A stretch of DNA of 64,000 bases from Linyphia triangularis. Taxonomy: Eukaryota > Arthropoda > Arachnida > Araneae > Linyphiidae. Location: contig OZ021721.1 of assembly GCA_963978545.1 (NCBI GenBank), positions 100,055,918-100,119,917 on the forward strand, written 5' to 3'. Below are positions 11,077 to 23,676 of the stretch, piece after piece. Position numbers and translations under genes: made by a program. Numbering within the stretch: position 1 is the stretch's first letter; each line of letters starts with the position of its first letter. The notes beneath the pieces were generated by a model. The model did no database searches and was not told where the DNA came from. It worked only from the letters and a program-made list of their open reading frames with translations.

Positions 11077-14000
11077 AACCTAGAATTAAAGTATTTACAG
11101 CGTTATGTGATTATTTATTTGCATAGTGGAGTAAAAAACAACTGTTGTACACATTTTTTATTACGTAAATCTGGTTGATTAAATAACATAATTTACATTC
11201 CCATTAACGATGGTTCGTAAAAAAATTGCCAATCGACAGTTTAGTTTTTTCTTTGTTAATAAATTACAATTGGGGTTCCACTTAGTGTTTTTTTTAAAAA
11301 TCATAAAAATAATTTTCCGAAAAATCTGAATAATTAAAAATATACTTTAAATGATCTATAAATAAACAAGGTATAGGATAAAAAGTCATTGGTTTAAATT
11401 ATTTCAAAGTCGTCTTTAATGGGTTAAGCATCTAATTGCATTAAAATGCATATATAAGTTTTAAAGGCATTTCAATTTATATAAAAAGTAATGTACAGAG
11501 AATACAAATGAGTCAATTACTGCTGAAATTATTTTTGAAATTATTTATTTAAAGTTAAAAATTAAAGGTGGTACTATAACGTTTAACCAAATCGTCCTCA
11601 AATAATAAATTCCCCTCTCAACATAGCTATCCAAACTGTATACTTAAAACAACAGTATGGTATACTATTGATTTATTGATTTTATGAGCATGAATAAATG
11701 TATGTGTAATATAATCTTTTACAGGTGCAAGATACAATACAATAAAAAATGTGATATAAAATTATATTTAATGCGTATTTTTAAATCGATAAACCTTGCC
11801 TTGAAAGCATTATAGTTTTTGTGCTTGAAAGCATGAAACAAAACAATATAGAAGTACTACATTTTATTATATTGTCGTAGTGAAATGGTGCCGACAGATA
11901 TTGGTTTTGGTTTCAAATAATTTTTTGGTACATTTGGAAACAGGAAGAGAACACTCATAGATTAGGTAACACCTGCACTTGATTACTGAAATAAATTTGC
12001 ATGGATACGTAAAAGCGCTAGGCTCAAGCTAAACTAACAATTTGCCAGTTCTTTTGCATTCCTGAGAATTTTGGCAAATTGGTATCTATATATTCTAAGC
12101 TGGCGATGTATAAAACTACTTTTCAGTTGCATAAAATGTATTTATAGATATTTTTTGTAAGTGAAATTAGATTTATTTTAGATTTTTATTAGAAATTTTC
12201 AAGAAAAACACTATCATGAGGATATTTCAATATCCTTATTTAACTGATTCATAGACTGATACTTAGTATTGATTCATTCTATAGTTAGGAATCTACGTCA
12301 GGCTGCTTCAATGTCAGATTATATATGAAGATTTTGGTTTAGGTCAAATGATTGAGAAGCAAGTTTCTAATAGCAAAAGTATTCTTTATTGTCCATAATC
12401 TACTCTTAACTCTTCATTTGGTCTTTTACTTGAAGAAGTTGAATCTACAAAGCAGCAACTTATGCGTTATACTTTAAGAAACATCAAATTTAATTTAATG
12501 TTGAAATTTAAAACTTAACTTTTTCAGTGGCCATTTTGAACCACATAATCTTATCGGATATAACTATTTCATTAAATTTACAATTGTGCATTTCGGATGC
12601 CACTTTGTGGAATAACTACATTTATATACAAAAATACTGTAAATGTCGAATTTTCATTTCCCAATATACATTCAAATAGATTAAAAATCTCTTCAAATTA
12701 CTCTGGCAATACTCCCTTAGGCAAACTTTTTGAAATTGTTTTATTAAAAAAAATTACTAATATCCGTATCTATGGAACTCTTACAACCATCATTTAATAT
12801 AAGAGACAACTCATTCATAAGACGCTGAATATCGACTGATTATCCCATTATTATCCGCCCTCTTGAATATAATTGGATTTCGACGATGATGTGAGAGTAG
12901 ATTTATTTAAGAGGATTTTCTCATCCTTATAAAGAACATCGCGAAGCAGTTTATGCTCAGAGGGCGGAGCTATCTTTTGATAGGGCAAATACGATAGGCT
13001 ATTTGAACCCCGGGTGGTGTTGATGCAATAAGAGTTAATATTTCAGCTTTAATAACACGCTCCGAACAGGATACAAGGATAGAATAATGAATAGACAGCC
13101 GCGTCAAACGCTTTTGTTGAGGATAGTTGGCAGCTGTTTACCGAGTTGAGGCATTGTTTTCATTGTTTTCTGATTTAGGGACGGGAGGTATAAAGAACAT
13201 TTTTATCTGGCTTAATCTCTACTTTCGAACGTAACTGGAAGCATGAAAATTTCCAGAAAACGACGCAACAACCAGTTAGAGGAGAACAGAAGCCGATAAA
13301 TTGTTTAGGGTAACAACAGGCTACGGTGGAAAAGGGTAGATGGGTTGTAGTCACTTGAATGACTCTTATGCGATGGTCGTGAATTAGCGATTTATTGGTT
13401 TCCACTTCATTCGAAAATTGATATTGTTGTACCCCGGAAAGGTGGTTTGCGTGCTACTTGGAAGTTCAAACAAAGAAGCACAATAGGTCTTGGTGTAGAA
13501 TTTTCTGGTCAAGACTTTGTTAGCACATTACGTTAACACGGTTTTATAAATTAAGAATATCAGGTAACGAGATATTTTCCTTTACTAAGCTGAGGTAAGA
13601 AATCCTTTTCAAATTCCATTTCAATTGCTATTTTGATTTCCTTGGCAAGGGTTAAATTTGTTTTGCAGAGTTCGACTTTATTCCTTCTCTTCAGTTAAAT
13701 AGGGTTAGATTTATATTTGTGTGATGAACACTACTATTCTTTGTAAACTGGAAATGATGTCCTCCTTTTTTTTTTCTTTTTTTTTATTCTTATAAACAAC
13801 ATATACTTAAACAATTCTGAAGTTAGAAAGAATCGTTTTTAAGAAGTTGGATTGCTTTCTGGGTTAGCATTACTGATGTTAGTCTTTGATTTATGGGCTT
13901 TCTTTTTATATATTTATTTTTTAATAAGAATTTCTGTAAATAAAGACTGTAAAGTTAACTACACACCAACTTCTAAACTTTGATTTGAACAAGATTTTTC

Positions 14001-14176
14001 AAGGTTTCAAGAAGCTGCAGCAGTTTTGATTGTTATATTAAATGACAATAAAAAAAACATTAAATATACTGCTCAATAATCCCTCATTACACCACATTTT
14101 CCTTGAATGAATGAAAGCAAAATCGAATCCATTTTGCCCTTCTGCGAAACAAAAATATTCTATATAATAACCAATT
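11077..14176. other. No recognisable gene; mildly G+C-richer part at 12830-13560
   Basis: The first half is very A+T-rich. About 12830-13560 is less so and looks single-copy in this window. The 76-codon minus-strand frame at 13175-13405 has no recognisable domain. Confidence 0.35.
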
Positions 14177-14180
14177 TTAA

Positions 14181-14532
14181 CCCTTTATTTACTGATGGGA
14201 CTTATAAGTCCCATCAGTTTTCTTCCGGCACTGAATTAATTTAAACGCTTTGAGACTCATTAGGATTTTGAAATCCACTTCTATGAAGCTCGTTTTTTAG
14301 TTGTTGGATAGCAGCACGAGCTTATTTTTCTTCATATGCTAACACATGTATGATTTTCAATTTCTGTAGCAAGCTTCCAAATAGAAAGATGTTTATGCTG
14401 CCATTCAACAATTGAAGAATGAACTTCTTAGAAGTGGATTTTAAACTCCCTATGAGTCTCAAAGCGTTTAAATTAATACAGTGTCATGAGAAAACCGACG
14501 GGACTTTATAAGTCCCTTCAGTAAGTAAAGGG
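14181..14532. mobile_element. piggyBac-type MITE, 352 bp
   Basis: TTAA on both sides (14177-14180, 14533-14536) encloses TIRs of about 100 bp: the left starts CCCTTTATTTACTGATGGGA, the right ends in GTAAGTAAAGGG. TTAA target plus CCC..GGG ends is the piggyBac pattern. Each arm also contains a small palindrome, GGGACTTATAAGTCCC. There is no transposase frame. Confidence 0.85.
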
Positions 14533-14536
14533 TTAA

Positions 14537-15336
14537 GTAGTAAGTAGTTCATACATACATAATTTACTGATTTATCCTTACTAATGACTAACAACCTAAG
14601 AGTTATAATATACTTACCAAAAAATTATTTAGAAACTTGTGAACAGTTATGCACATGTTGGTTAAGGGAATGGTTATACAAACTAATAGTATTTCTTGGG
14701 TGACTCGTTATTAAAATGTTGTAAAATAATATGCTGCGAATACTTTTATTTCATAAGAAATGATGTAGGAAGAGGAACATGGCACATCTTTCATAATTAA
14801 AATTAGGGTTGTCGAAAATCGGTCAACTTTCAGTTACGCTGTATAAATTCACGACGTATGCTAACTTGGCGAGTTTTGCTTTATTCCTAGTGTTAATACA
14901 TTAGCTAAAAAACATTGCCAAATTGGCGATAATTATTAGAAACATTTTTTAATGGGATCAACAAAGTCTATGTTAAAGACCTTCGTTTTTTTTTTTTTTT
15001 TAATTTTCTTCCTTATAAATTTTTACTGAAATTTTGGGGAGGGATGTTTAAAAATCTTTAAAAGACATTATCACTGCGATTTTGATCCAACTCGTTAGAG
15101 CCGTTGTTTGGAAATTGGCTGAGAAACATAAAGTTTTCAATAGCGACTACATTTTACGCAGAACTCTTTTGACAAAAACCTTAATGACAATGACATGGTC
15201 ACCATTGATATAGATACATAAGTTGAACATCTTAGGTCAAATTTTTTGGGAATTATGCTGACCACAAGCAAACACAAAGACATTTTTGTTGGAACACTTT
15301 TTATAGTATTCGAGACCCTCCAAAACATATAGCATT

Positions 15337-15369
<33 letters not shown>

Positions 15370-16311
15370 CGATTATGTTTCAACCGATGTCTCATTAACC
15401 TATGTTTACATATAGGTAATTGAAAATAATAACTAATTGGGTTCTCCAAGCTGTGATGTCGAGTGTGTTACAAGTAGGAAAATCGTTAAAAGTTGGCACC
15501 TATAGTCTATGCTAAAAAGTACTTATTGTGCAATGGTGCTGACCCCTATCCTCACCTCCTAACATCAACCCCATCAAAATGTTACCGCCCAACCCATCAA
15601 AATTCTTTCGATGCGTGATTTGGAATGGACTCAATTGTGAACATAGCTTCGTAATCCACCATTTTCCTGGTTGTAGTACGAAAACACTATAAGTTTGAAA
15701 ATGAAAAAACAAATACATAATTGGTATAACTTAATATAGACAGGATGTAAAATGAACAGTTTCTAAAACTTTATTTCAGGTAAAGTTTGTAAAAGATGAA
15801 TTTTGCTGATCTGACCCTATGTGAATATATAAGAGTGTTACGTGATATGGGTCCCTCTTTCGGAATGTTTATTATAGGGTTCAGAATTTTCAAATTTTCT
15901 AGGTTTTACTCAAGGTATATTTGGACAATTTTTAGGAAGCTAAGAACTGTATCTTTATATAGCTATGAAGGTTTCTAAAATATGTGAATTTATTTTGAAG
16001 ATAATTATACTAAAACAGGTAAGTTAGCCTACAGTATTATTACCATTCAAAATCCTGAAGAATTCATATGAATACTGTATCTTTGTAAATGCTTTTGAGG
16101 TCATTAATTATGGATAAATACACAAAAAAAAAAACAATTAATTTTCAGTTTTCACTTTTAAATAAAACAAACGCTTTTGCATAGCCATTATTTTTGTAAA
16201 ATTAAAAACATATAGTTTTGTAATATAAAGCATAATAACCTTAAACTTTTGATGGCATATTTTGCATCGCAAAAACTCATGGAAACTATTGTATTGTGGG
16301 TTTAAAAAACA
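14537..16311. other. No recognisable gene; long homopolymer tracts
   Basis: Contains a T tract at about 14985-15001 and an A tract at about 15339-15367. The frames at 15137-15340, 15237-15449, 15512-15718 and 15796-15978 are short and without domains; none is called. Confidence 0.4.
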
Positions 16312-16315
16312 TTAA

Positions 16316-16960
16316 CCCTAAGTCGGGCGCAAAATTGAACCCGACGAGTTCGGGCGCAATATACTTGACAGGAGCATAAAAAAGAATCGCAAATTTATAA
16401 TCATTATTTTTAATTTTAGTATTCTAAAAGTAATCAATGATTACTATAGGAATATTTAAAGAAAAAATATGAAATTTGTTTAAAAAAAAAAACATTTTAT
16501 GTTTAGTAAACATTACAAGAAATTTTCAGCTTTAAACTAAAGTGTCTTATTATCAGGGTAACAAAGACAACAAATTTGATAAAATTTATACATTGTAGTA
16601 CATAGTTCAGAAGCCAATATTCACTCTGAAAATCAAAATGCAGTGGGTTGCCAGACGAAAAAGTTTGTTCTCTTTTTGACAAGTTATGACATATCTGGCA
16701 ATCGGATTTTAATTTAGCTAATTCCAAGTTGATTTTTTATCAATTTCGGCCATTTTTGCCACGGCAGACCTGTGGATTCGTAATCTACTCACTTTTCTCC
16801 AATTTCTATAAAAAAATTCAGAATGATGTTCGATGGGGTTCAAAAATTGCAGTCGCCTCTCGGACTATAGGAGAGGCAGATTCCTACCTCTCTATGAGAG
16901 GAGGGGGAAAACGAAAGCGTCAGAGCTGTGCCTGTCAGGCCGGTTGCTCCCGACAGAGGG
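16316..16960. mobile_element. piggyBac-type element, 645 bp, possibly with a transposase tail remnant
   Basis: TTAA at 16312-16315 and 16961-16964 encloses TIRs CCCTAAGTCGGGCGC on the left and the reverse complement of CCCTCTGTCGGGAGC on the right, matching at 12 of 15 positions. CGGGCGCA recurs just inside the left end. On the minus strand (about 16610-16710) a frame reads CQICHNLSKREQT followed by NPLHFDF. This loosely recalls the C-terminal Cys/His-rich domain of piggyBac transposases, but several expected cysteines are missing. The element boundary is well supported; the protein remnant is speculative. The 112-codon plus frame at 16729-17067 crosses the element end and is rejected. Confidence 0.75.
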
Positions 16961-16964
16961 TTAA

Positions 16965-17945
16965 CAAATACATTTCCCAGATGGACTTTAATAAAAAGAA
17001 CTACAATGAGCTAGAAGTAACTAAAAACATTTTACAAGAAAGGTGTGATATTACTCTAGATATCTAATTTAATGTTTTTGTCAGCTACAGCATGTTCTTT
17101 CCTTGCTCTATAATCCATCTAAAACGACGCACACGAGTCCTTTTAATGGTTTTCGACCCACAATGAGTTCTTTTAAACAAGAACTATGGGTACTGTTTCA
17201 AACTTTTCAAGACATTCTTATTCCCAGCTTTCAAGAATCCAATTGGTTATTTTAACTTAGCCATTATGGCTAAGGCGAAAAAGGGCTTGAAATAAGTAAT
17301 TATTTTAAAGATAAAAATGGTTTAGCATATTTCTAATTCTACTTCCTTTCTGATGAAATAAAACTTCTATAATGTAACGTGTAACCCAAGAAATACTTAA
17401 GTTTTATCTATCAACGCTTATATACGACATGTGTGTTAATATTCATTGATTTCTATACTACTGAAGATTTTTGAGGAACATCAGTTTTTCTCTAATAAAT
17501 TTGCAGAAGAATAGCAATGACACAGGGAATTCACATCAAAGAGACATTATATAATATAGCGATTAGTAAACTAACACAGTTGTCATAAAATGCCAAGTGT
17601 ATAGAGGAGGCATATAAAAAAGAATGGACGATCATTAGTGTGCATAGGCAGTTACAAATTTTCATCCATACCATTCACATTTTACCACAATTACTACTTT
17701 TTCATCCATCCATATGCATGGGCAGTTACTCATCTATATTACAAATTGCACAACTCAAAGAGTTAACTATTATTAGAAGATCTGATCTCATCCGTCATCA
17801 GTGTTAACATTGCACTATATTTTCATTTTTAACATGAGACTCTTGAAGAGCTCTAGATGCTAAATAGCTCGTTCCCCTTTAAAGCTGTTTTCACATGATG
17901 GGCAGTTCCCAATCCATTGAATCTTTTCACAATGCGTTTTTTTTA
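16965..17945. other. No recognisable gene
   Basis: Ordinary A+T-rich sequence leading into the 234-bp array. Confidence 0.4.
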
Positions 17946-18872
17946 AGCATCCTATACATGGTTGATGAAGTTGGGATCAGAGGAATAGTCTGGAGTACTT
18001 ATAGGTGTGACGTTTAAGTGCTTTAATCTTTTATCCAAAACAGTAGTGGTATTTAATATGCCATTAATGTCAGTAAGCAGAATTAAGAAAGCTATATTTT
18101 ATTATTGCTTGTGACTAGAAAACGTAATTACTGTAAAAAAAGTATATTTTAAGTATCTTTGTGCTCATAGTCTTTTTGAAGCATCCTATACAGGGTTGAT
18201 GAAGTTGGGATCAGAGGAGTAGTCTGAAGTACTTATAGGGGCGATGTTTAAGTGCTTTAATCGTTTATCCAAAACAATAGTGTTATAAAATATGCCATAA
18301 ATGTCAGTAAGCAGAATTAAGAAAGCAATATTTTATTATTGCTTGTGGCTAGGAAACGTAATTACCGTAAAAAAAGTATATTTCAAGTATCTTTGTGCTC
18401 ATAGTCATTTTGAAGCATCCTATACAGGGTTGATGAAGTTGGGATCAGAGGAGTAGTCTGAAGTACTTATAGGGGCGATGTTTAAGTGCTTTAATCGTTT
18501 ATCCAAAACAATAGTGTTATAAAATATGCCATAAATGTCAGTAAGCAGAATTAAGAAAGCAATATTTTATTATTGCTTGTGGCTAGGAAACGTAATTACC
18601 GTAAAAAAAGTATATTTCAAGTATCTTTGTGCTCATAGTCATTTTGAAGCATCATATACAGGGTTGATGAAGTTAGGATCAGAAGAGTAGTCTGGAGTAC
18701 TTATAGGTGCGATGTTTAAGTGCTTTAATTGTTTATCCAAAACAATAGTGTTATATAAAAAGCCATAAATGTCAGTAAGCAGAATTAGGAAAGCAATATT
18801 TTGTTATTGCTCGTGGCTAGGAAACGTAATTACCGTAAAAAAAGTATATTTTAAGTAGCTTTGTGCTCATAG
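17946..18872. repeat. Tandem array, 4 x 234 bp
   Basis: Units start with AGCATC(C/A)TATACA at 17946, 18180, 18414 and 18648. Units 2 and 3 are almost identical; units 1 and 4 are more diverged. This is the pattern expected when inner units are homogenised or were duplicated last. No open frame spans a unit. Confidence 0.95.
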
Positions 18873-19741
18873 AAGAGCTCAAAACAGCAATCCAACATAA
18901 TGCAGTCTAAGATCAAAAACCCTTTTACAGAATATACTCATTAATGAAAAGAATATATTCTGTCTAATGACTAATATTGGACGTCAGATGATCAGCAGAA
19001 AGATAAGAACATGGCATTACGTGTTAAATGCCAATTCAAGACAACGATTTGGTGGTAAAAGAATGTCACTCAAGTCGCTCTTTATTATAACATGTAAAAA
19101 TTGCAAAAAATAAAATTGCACTTTTCAAAAGAAAATTTGTACCCATGCAGAAAAAAAATTTAACTCAAGCAAATCAAAATTACCCTCGTTCTTAGAGTAA
19201 TTTCTACTAACGGGTCATTTTCTTATACAGTTTTCATTTTTTACTGTATAGTTTTAGTTGTATGGATAAGTAACACTTGCAACGAAATAGCAGAAAGAAA
19301 AAGTCAACCACTAACCAATCACAAAACGCTACGATATCAAGGAATAATTTGATCATAACAATTTTTTTTCTAAATGGGACAGCATTTAAGTAAGTATAGA
19401 CTAAATATTAATTGAAATAAGAATTTAATTATAAGTAAGTGTTGACTAATATTTAGTGATTGTTCGCTGCCATCAGATATAAGTTCTGATCCGCCTTCAA
19501 AGAAACATCTAATAGGAAATAAAGAGATGCATTGTGAGGAATGTTATTGCAATGTGAGGATATGGAGGGGGACTGGTATGTTGACAGAAGTCACCAAATG
19601 CCGTTAGATTGATAAGATAAGGATACCTTTCATAGGCCTACAGAACCGATCGGGGGGCGTTCACAAATGCAATACCTGAAAAGTAGAAGATAATTTTGTT
19701 GGATCGAATTGTCTATCGACTATGTGTATTTAGCAATGGTC
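18873..19741. other. Unannotated; G+C-richer from about 19460
   Basis: No gene was recognised. About 19460-19700 is less A+T-rich and single-copy in the window, with a G run in GATCGGGGGGCGTTC near 19650. Confidence 0.35.
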
Positions 19742-19753
19742 TAGAGAAAAGTA

Positions 19754-21661
19754 CGACCAAACGGTATAGTAGTTAGCGTGCTAGCTTCTAGACCGCGAGA
19801 TTGCGGGTTCGAGTCCCGTGTTAGGCATGGGTGTTTGTAAATGTATGTTGGCTTGTCAAATGACGAATGTTTCGGCGCATTATAGCCCTCGTGTTGCTGA
19901 GGGCGCCAGATAATCTGAATACAACCAAACAACCAACTAGAAAAAGTACATTATTAACTTATTGTTAAATGAGATAATACAAAATGAATGCGCCTTTTAA
20001 TAAATGGTCCAGAAATATATAGTAATCTAATCGAGTTGGTACCGACCAAACGGTATAGTGGTTAGCGTGCTAGCTTCTAGACCACGAGGTTGCGGGTTCG
20101 AGTCCCGTGTTAGGCATGGGTGTTTGTAAATGTATGTTGGCTTGTTTAATGACGAATGTTTCGGTGCATTATAGCCCTCGTGTTGCTGAGGGCGCCAGAT
20201 AATCTGAATACAACCAAACAACCAACTAGAAAAAGTACATTATTAACTTATTGTTAAATGAGATAATACAAAATGAATGCGCCTTTTAATAAATGGTCCA
20301 GAAATATATAGTAATCTTATCGAGTTGGTGCCGACCAAACGGTATAGTGGTTAGCGTGCTAGCTTCTAAACCGCGAGGTTGCGGGTTCGAGTCCCGTGTA
20401 AGGTATGGGTGTTTGTAAATGTATGTTGGCTTGTCAAATGACGAATGTTTCGGCGCATTATAGCCCTCGTGTTGCTGAGGGCGCCAGATAATCTGAATAC
20501 AACCAAACAACCAACTAGAAAAAGTACATTACTAACTTATTGTTAAATGAGATAATACAAAATGAATGCGCCTTTTAATAAATGGTCCAGAAATATATAG
20601 TAATCTTATCGAGTTGGTGCCGACCAAACGGTATAGTGGTTAGCGTGCTAACTTCTAAACCGCGAGGTTGCGGGTTCGAGTCCCGTGTAAGGTATGGGTG
20701 TTTGTAAATGTATGTTGGCTTGTTTAATGACGAATGTTTCGGCGCATTATAGCCCTCGTGTTGCTGAGGGCGCCAGATAATCTGAATACAACCAAACAAC
20801 CAACTAGAAAAAGTACATTATTAACTTATTATTAAATGAGATAATACAAAATGAATGCGCCTTTTAATAAATGGTCCAGAAATATATAGTAATCTAATCG
20901 AGTTGGTGCCGACCAAACGGTATAGTGGTTAGCGTGCTAGCTTCTAGACCGCGAGGTTGCGGGTTCAAGTCCCGTGTAAGGTATGGGTGTTTGTAAATGT
21001 ATGTTGGCTTGTCAAATGACGAATGTTTCGGCGCATTATAGCCCTCGTGTTGCTGAGGGCGCCAGATAATCTGAATACAACCAAACAACCAACTAGAAAA
21101 AGTACATTATTAACTTATTATTAAATGAGATAATACAAAATGAATGCGCCTTTTAATAAATGGTCCAGAAATATATAGTAATCTAATCGAGTTGGTGCCG
21201 ACCAAACGGTATAGTGGTTAGCGTGCTAGCTTCTAGACCGCGAGGTTGCGGGTTCAAGTCTCTTGTAAGGTATGGGTGTTTGTAAATGTATGTTGGCTTG
21301 TCAAATGACGAATGTTTCGGCGCATTATAGCCCTCGTGTTGCTGAGGGCGCCAGATAATCTGAATACAACCAAACAACCAACTAGAAAAGTACATTATTA
21401 ACTTATTGTTAAATGAGATAATACAAAATGAATGCGCCTTTTAATAAATGGTCCAGAAATATATAGTAATCTAATCGAGTTGGTGCCGACCAAACGGTAT
21501 AGTGGTTAGCGTGCTAACTTCTAGACCGCGAGGTTGCGGGTTCGAGTTCCCTGTAAGTTATGGGTGTTTGTAAATGTATGTTGGCTTGTCAAATGACGAA
21601 TGTTTCGGCGCATTATAGCCCTCGTGTTGCTGAGGGCGCCAGATAATCTGAAAACAACCAA
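19754..21661 (+). repeat. Tandem array of seven tRNA-derived SINEs, 289-bp period
   Basis: CGACCAAACGG heads occur at 19754, 20043, 20332, 20621, 20910, 21199 and 21487. Each unit is a ~178-bp SINE of family A plus, in units 1-6, the same ~111-bp spacer. Each head has box A-like TAGTGGTTAGCGTG and box B-like GGGTTC(G/A)AGTC and could be bound by TFIIIC; the CTTCTAGA anticodon-loop-like segment recalls tRNA-Arg(TCT), but the stem does not pair. Minus-strand frames of 63-74 codons repeat in each unit and are SINE sequence. Left of unit 1 and right of its SINE stand TAGAGAAAAGTA and TAGAAAAAGTA. Left of unit 2 and right of unit 7 stand ATCTAATCGAGTTGGT and ATCTAATAGAGTTAGT. These are two separate target-site duplications. 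Confidence 0.95.
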
Positions 21662-21679
21662 ATCTAATAGAGTTAGTCG

Positions 21680-22628
21680 TCGTATAAAATTTGAATTTGT
21701 ATAATAAATTACGATTTGGATTTTTTAGGTTAAAAGTACGACTCCTAGCTTGGTACTTAGAAATGTTGGCATTATACTTGATCGTTTTTTAAATTTTAGA
21801 TCATATTCTCATAATTATGCAAACAGGTACGAAATAATACATGAAACATAAAGTAGTACTCGTAACTTGGTATATTTATTTCTTAATTTTGTATTACAAT
21901 CTCATGATTATACAAACATGCACCAAACAATCCACGGAGTGTAAACAATTCAAATTGTGTAAGACTCTAAATACTAACTACCTCATGATTTCATATTGCT
22001 TTGGGTTATGGTTCTAATTTAAATATGTATAAATCAGGGCAGTTCCTTAAATTTTACTTAGTGGAGACTTCCCTACCAAAGGTACACTTTTATATTTTGA
22101 TTTTTCTAAGTTTTACTATTTCTAGCAGACACTTTGCTTTGATTTTTTTCAAATCGGAATTTATATGGCTACATGATCATGTATTTTCGTATTTCTAAAA
22201 TAATTTATTGTGACAGTAAAAAAATGTTTTGTAAATTTCTAAAATTACCCCAAGGTAGAAAACCCTTGTTCTTTCCTACATCTTGAAAGGGGTAGCCAAA
22301 CCAAGGAATGGAGGGGGGGGACTATAAATGAACTTTTAAAAGTTTTATTAGAACTTTAATAAAGAAATCCAAATATTTTTTCATTAGTGTTTTTAAAGAC
22401 AATTTGACAATGAAGTTGGTAGCAAAGAAACTGGAATTGCTTATGGTATAAAATGAGCAGAACAATTTATGAATAAACAAAGTCATTGTTAAATAATTTA
22501 AAAACATATATGTTCATTAAATTCTGATTTTACCAAATACTTTTAATCATAACAGAATCCTTTCTGAGTAATATAAAAACAAATGTTCAAATTGAAAGTA
22601 AACTTAGATTAAAATTATACATAACTCA
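21680..22628. other. No recognisable gene
   Basis: A+T-rich. Contains a 9-base G run at about 22312-22320. Short hydrophobic frames at 22001-22198 and 22322-22507 are not called. Confidence 0.4.
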
Positions 22629-22790
22629 ATTCAACGTAAGTCAAATTTTGCCAATAAAAAGGGAAAATAAAACTTATTTTGCTTTCTTACAGTGCCTCCA
22701 AGAGTGAGAATTCAACGGAAGTCAAATTTTGTCAATGAAAAGGGAAAATAAAACTTATTTTGATTTTTTACAATGACTCTAAGAGTGAGA
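22629..22790. repeat. Tandem duplication, 2 x 81 bp
   Basis: Units start with ATTCAACG(T/G)AAGTCAAATT at 22629 and 22710 and share AAAAGGGAAAATAAAACTTA and AAGAGTGAGAA. Confidence 0.9.
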
Positions 22791-23061
22791 AACTTGAAAA
22801 TTATGTTATTTTCGCCAACCTCGTACTTATCCATGTTGTTATACATTAATTTTTGGTTGTTCAACCCCATCTTTTGCATATAACGGATATTGAATTAGAA
22901 GTGAAAACTTTTTCTACAATTGTTACCGCATAATTTTTATTGATCTCTTTTTAGATACCCCCTTTTCAAGTATAAAATCCAGAGCATTCAGCTACCTCTT
23001 AATTCCACTGTCTAAAGAAGTGCTACCTATTTTTTAAATCTTTTGTGTTAACTTCGTTTTT

Positions 23062-23545
23062 GTGGGTGTATATGTTGACGGCGGGCAAATCTGTGGAGGC
23101 CTAATTAACCCACATGCCGTCATCCGATTGGGCTAATACTTAGAAGATAGATTCGATGTCGATGACAATGCATTCTATTAAATTTTGTTGGCTGTCACTG
23201 TCACTAAAAGGTCGCTTTTACGGAATACTAATAAATCCACTTGATGTCATCCAATCGCGCTGAAATAGCATTTAACCGATCATTGAAGAAACTCTTTCCT
23301 GTTGCCAAAATTGTTTTAATAAATAATTAAATTGTTTTAATCCTAATAAATAAAAGATATTTGGATGTGAGAGCATAAATTCATATTAGTTTTTAATGAA
23401 TAAATTTTGAAAAGTAGTTTACCGCATATTTTGCTGATAGAGATGTTTTTTTATATTTAAAATTAGATGCCAACACAAAGTACAAGCTGGCAACAGAACG
23501 GCGCTATGTTAATGAATATAAAAATTGGCAATGCGCATAAAGATA
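23062..23545 (-). repeat. Dispersed repeat family R2, inverted copy
   Basis: Reverse complement of 44745-45242 over about 490 bp; I judge about 80% identity by eye. Shared blocks include TTTCTTCAATGAT.GGTTAA, ATGCTATTTCAGCG.GATTGG and TTAGTGACAGTGACAGC. Part of the family also lies inside the hAT-type element at 31585-31800. No terminal structure identified. Confidence 0.8.
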
Positions 23546-23600
23546 TATATTTTATATTTAAAAAATTGTATGGGTTATATTATTTCTCTTTACTAAGTAT

Positions 23601-23676
23601 CAAATTCACTAAGCACTAAGTTTCAAATTCACTAAGCACTAAGTGTCAAATTCACAAAGCACTAAGTGTCAAATTT
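23601..23676. repeat. Short tandem repeat, ~3.5 x 23 bp
   Basis: CAAATTCACTAAGCACTAAG-type units start at 23601, 23624, 23647 and 23670. Confidence 0.85.

Noticed and set aside
16729..17067. 112-codon frame with Cys-rich KRKRQSCACQAGCS
   Set aside because: It crosses the right TTAA boundary of a piggyBac-type element and the Cys-rich part comes from its G+C-rich end.
19754..19835. Functional tRNA gene cluster in the SINE array
   Set aside because: Boxes A and B and a T-arm are present, but the anticodon stem does not pair, the acceptor stem is imperfect, and the same sequence is attached to a SINE body elsewhere with target duplications.
19741..21395. Six repeated minus-strand frames of 63-74 codons (reading PTYIYKHPCLTRDSNPQ and similar)
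   Set aside because: They are the reverse strand of the tRNA-derived SINE; the same frame appears at 36 kb, 57 kb and 61 kb wherever the SINE occurs, with no gene context.
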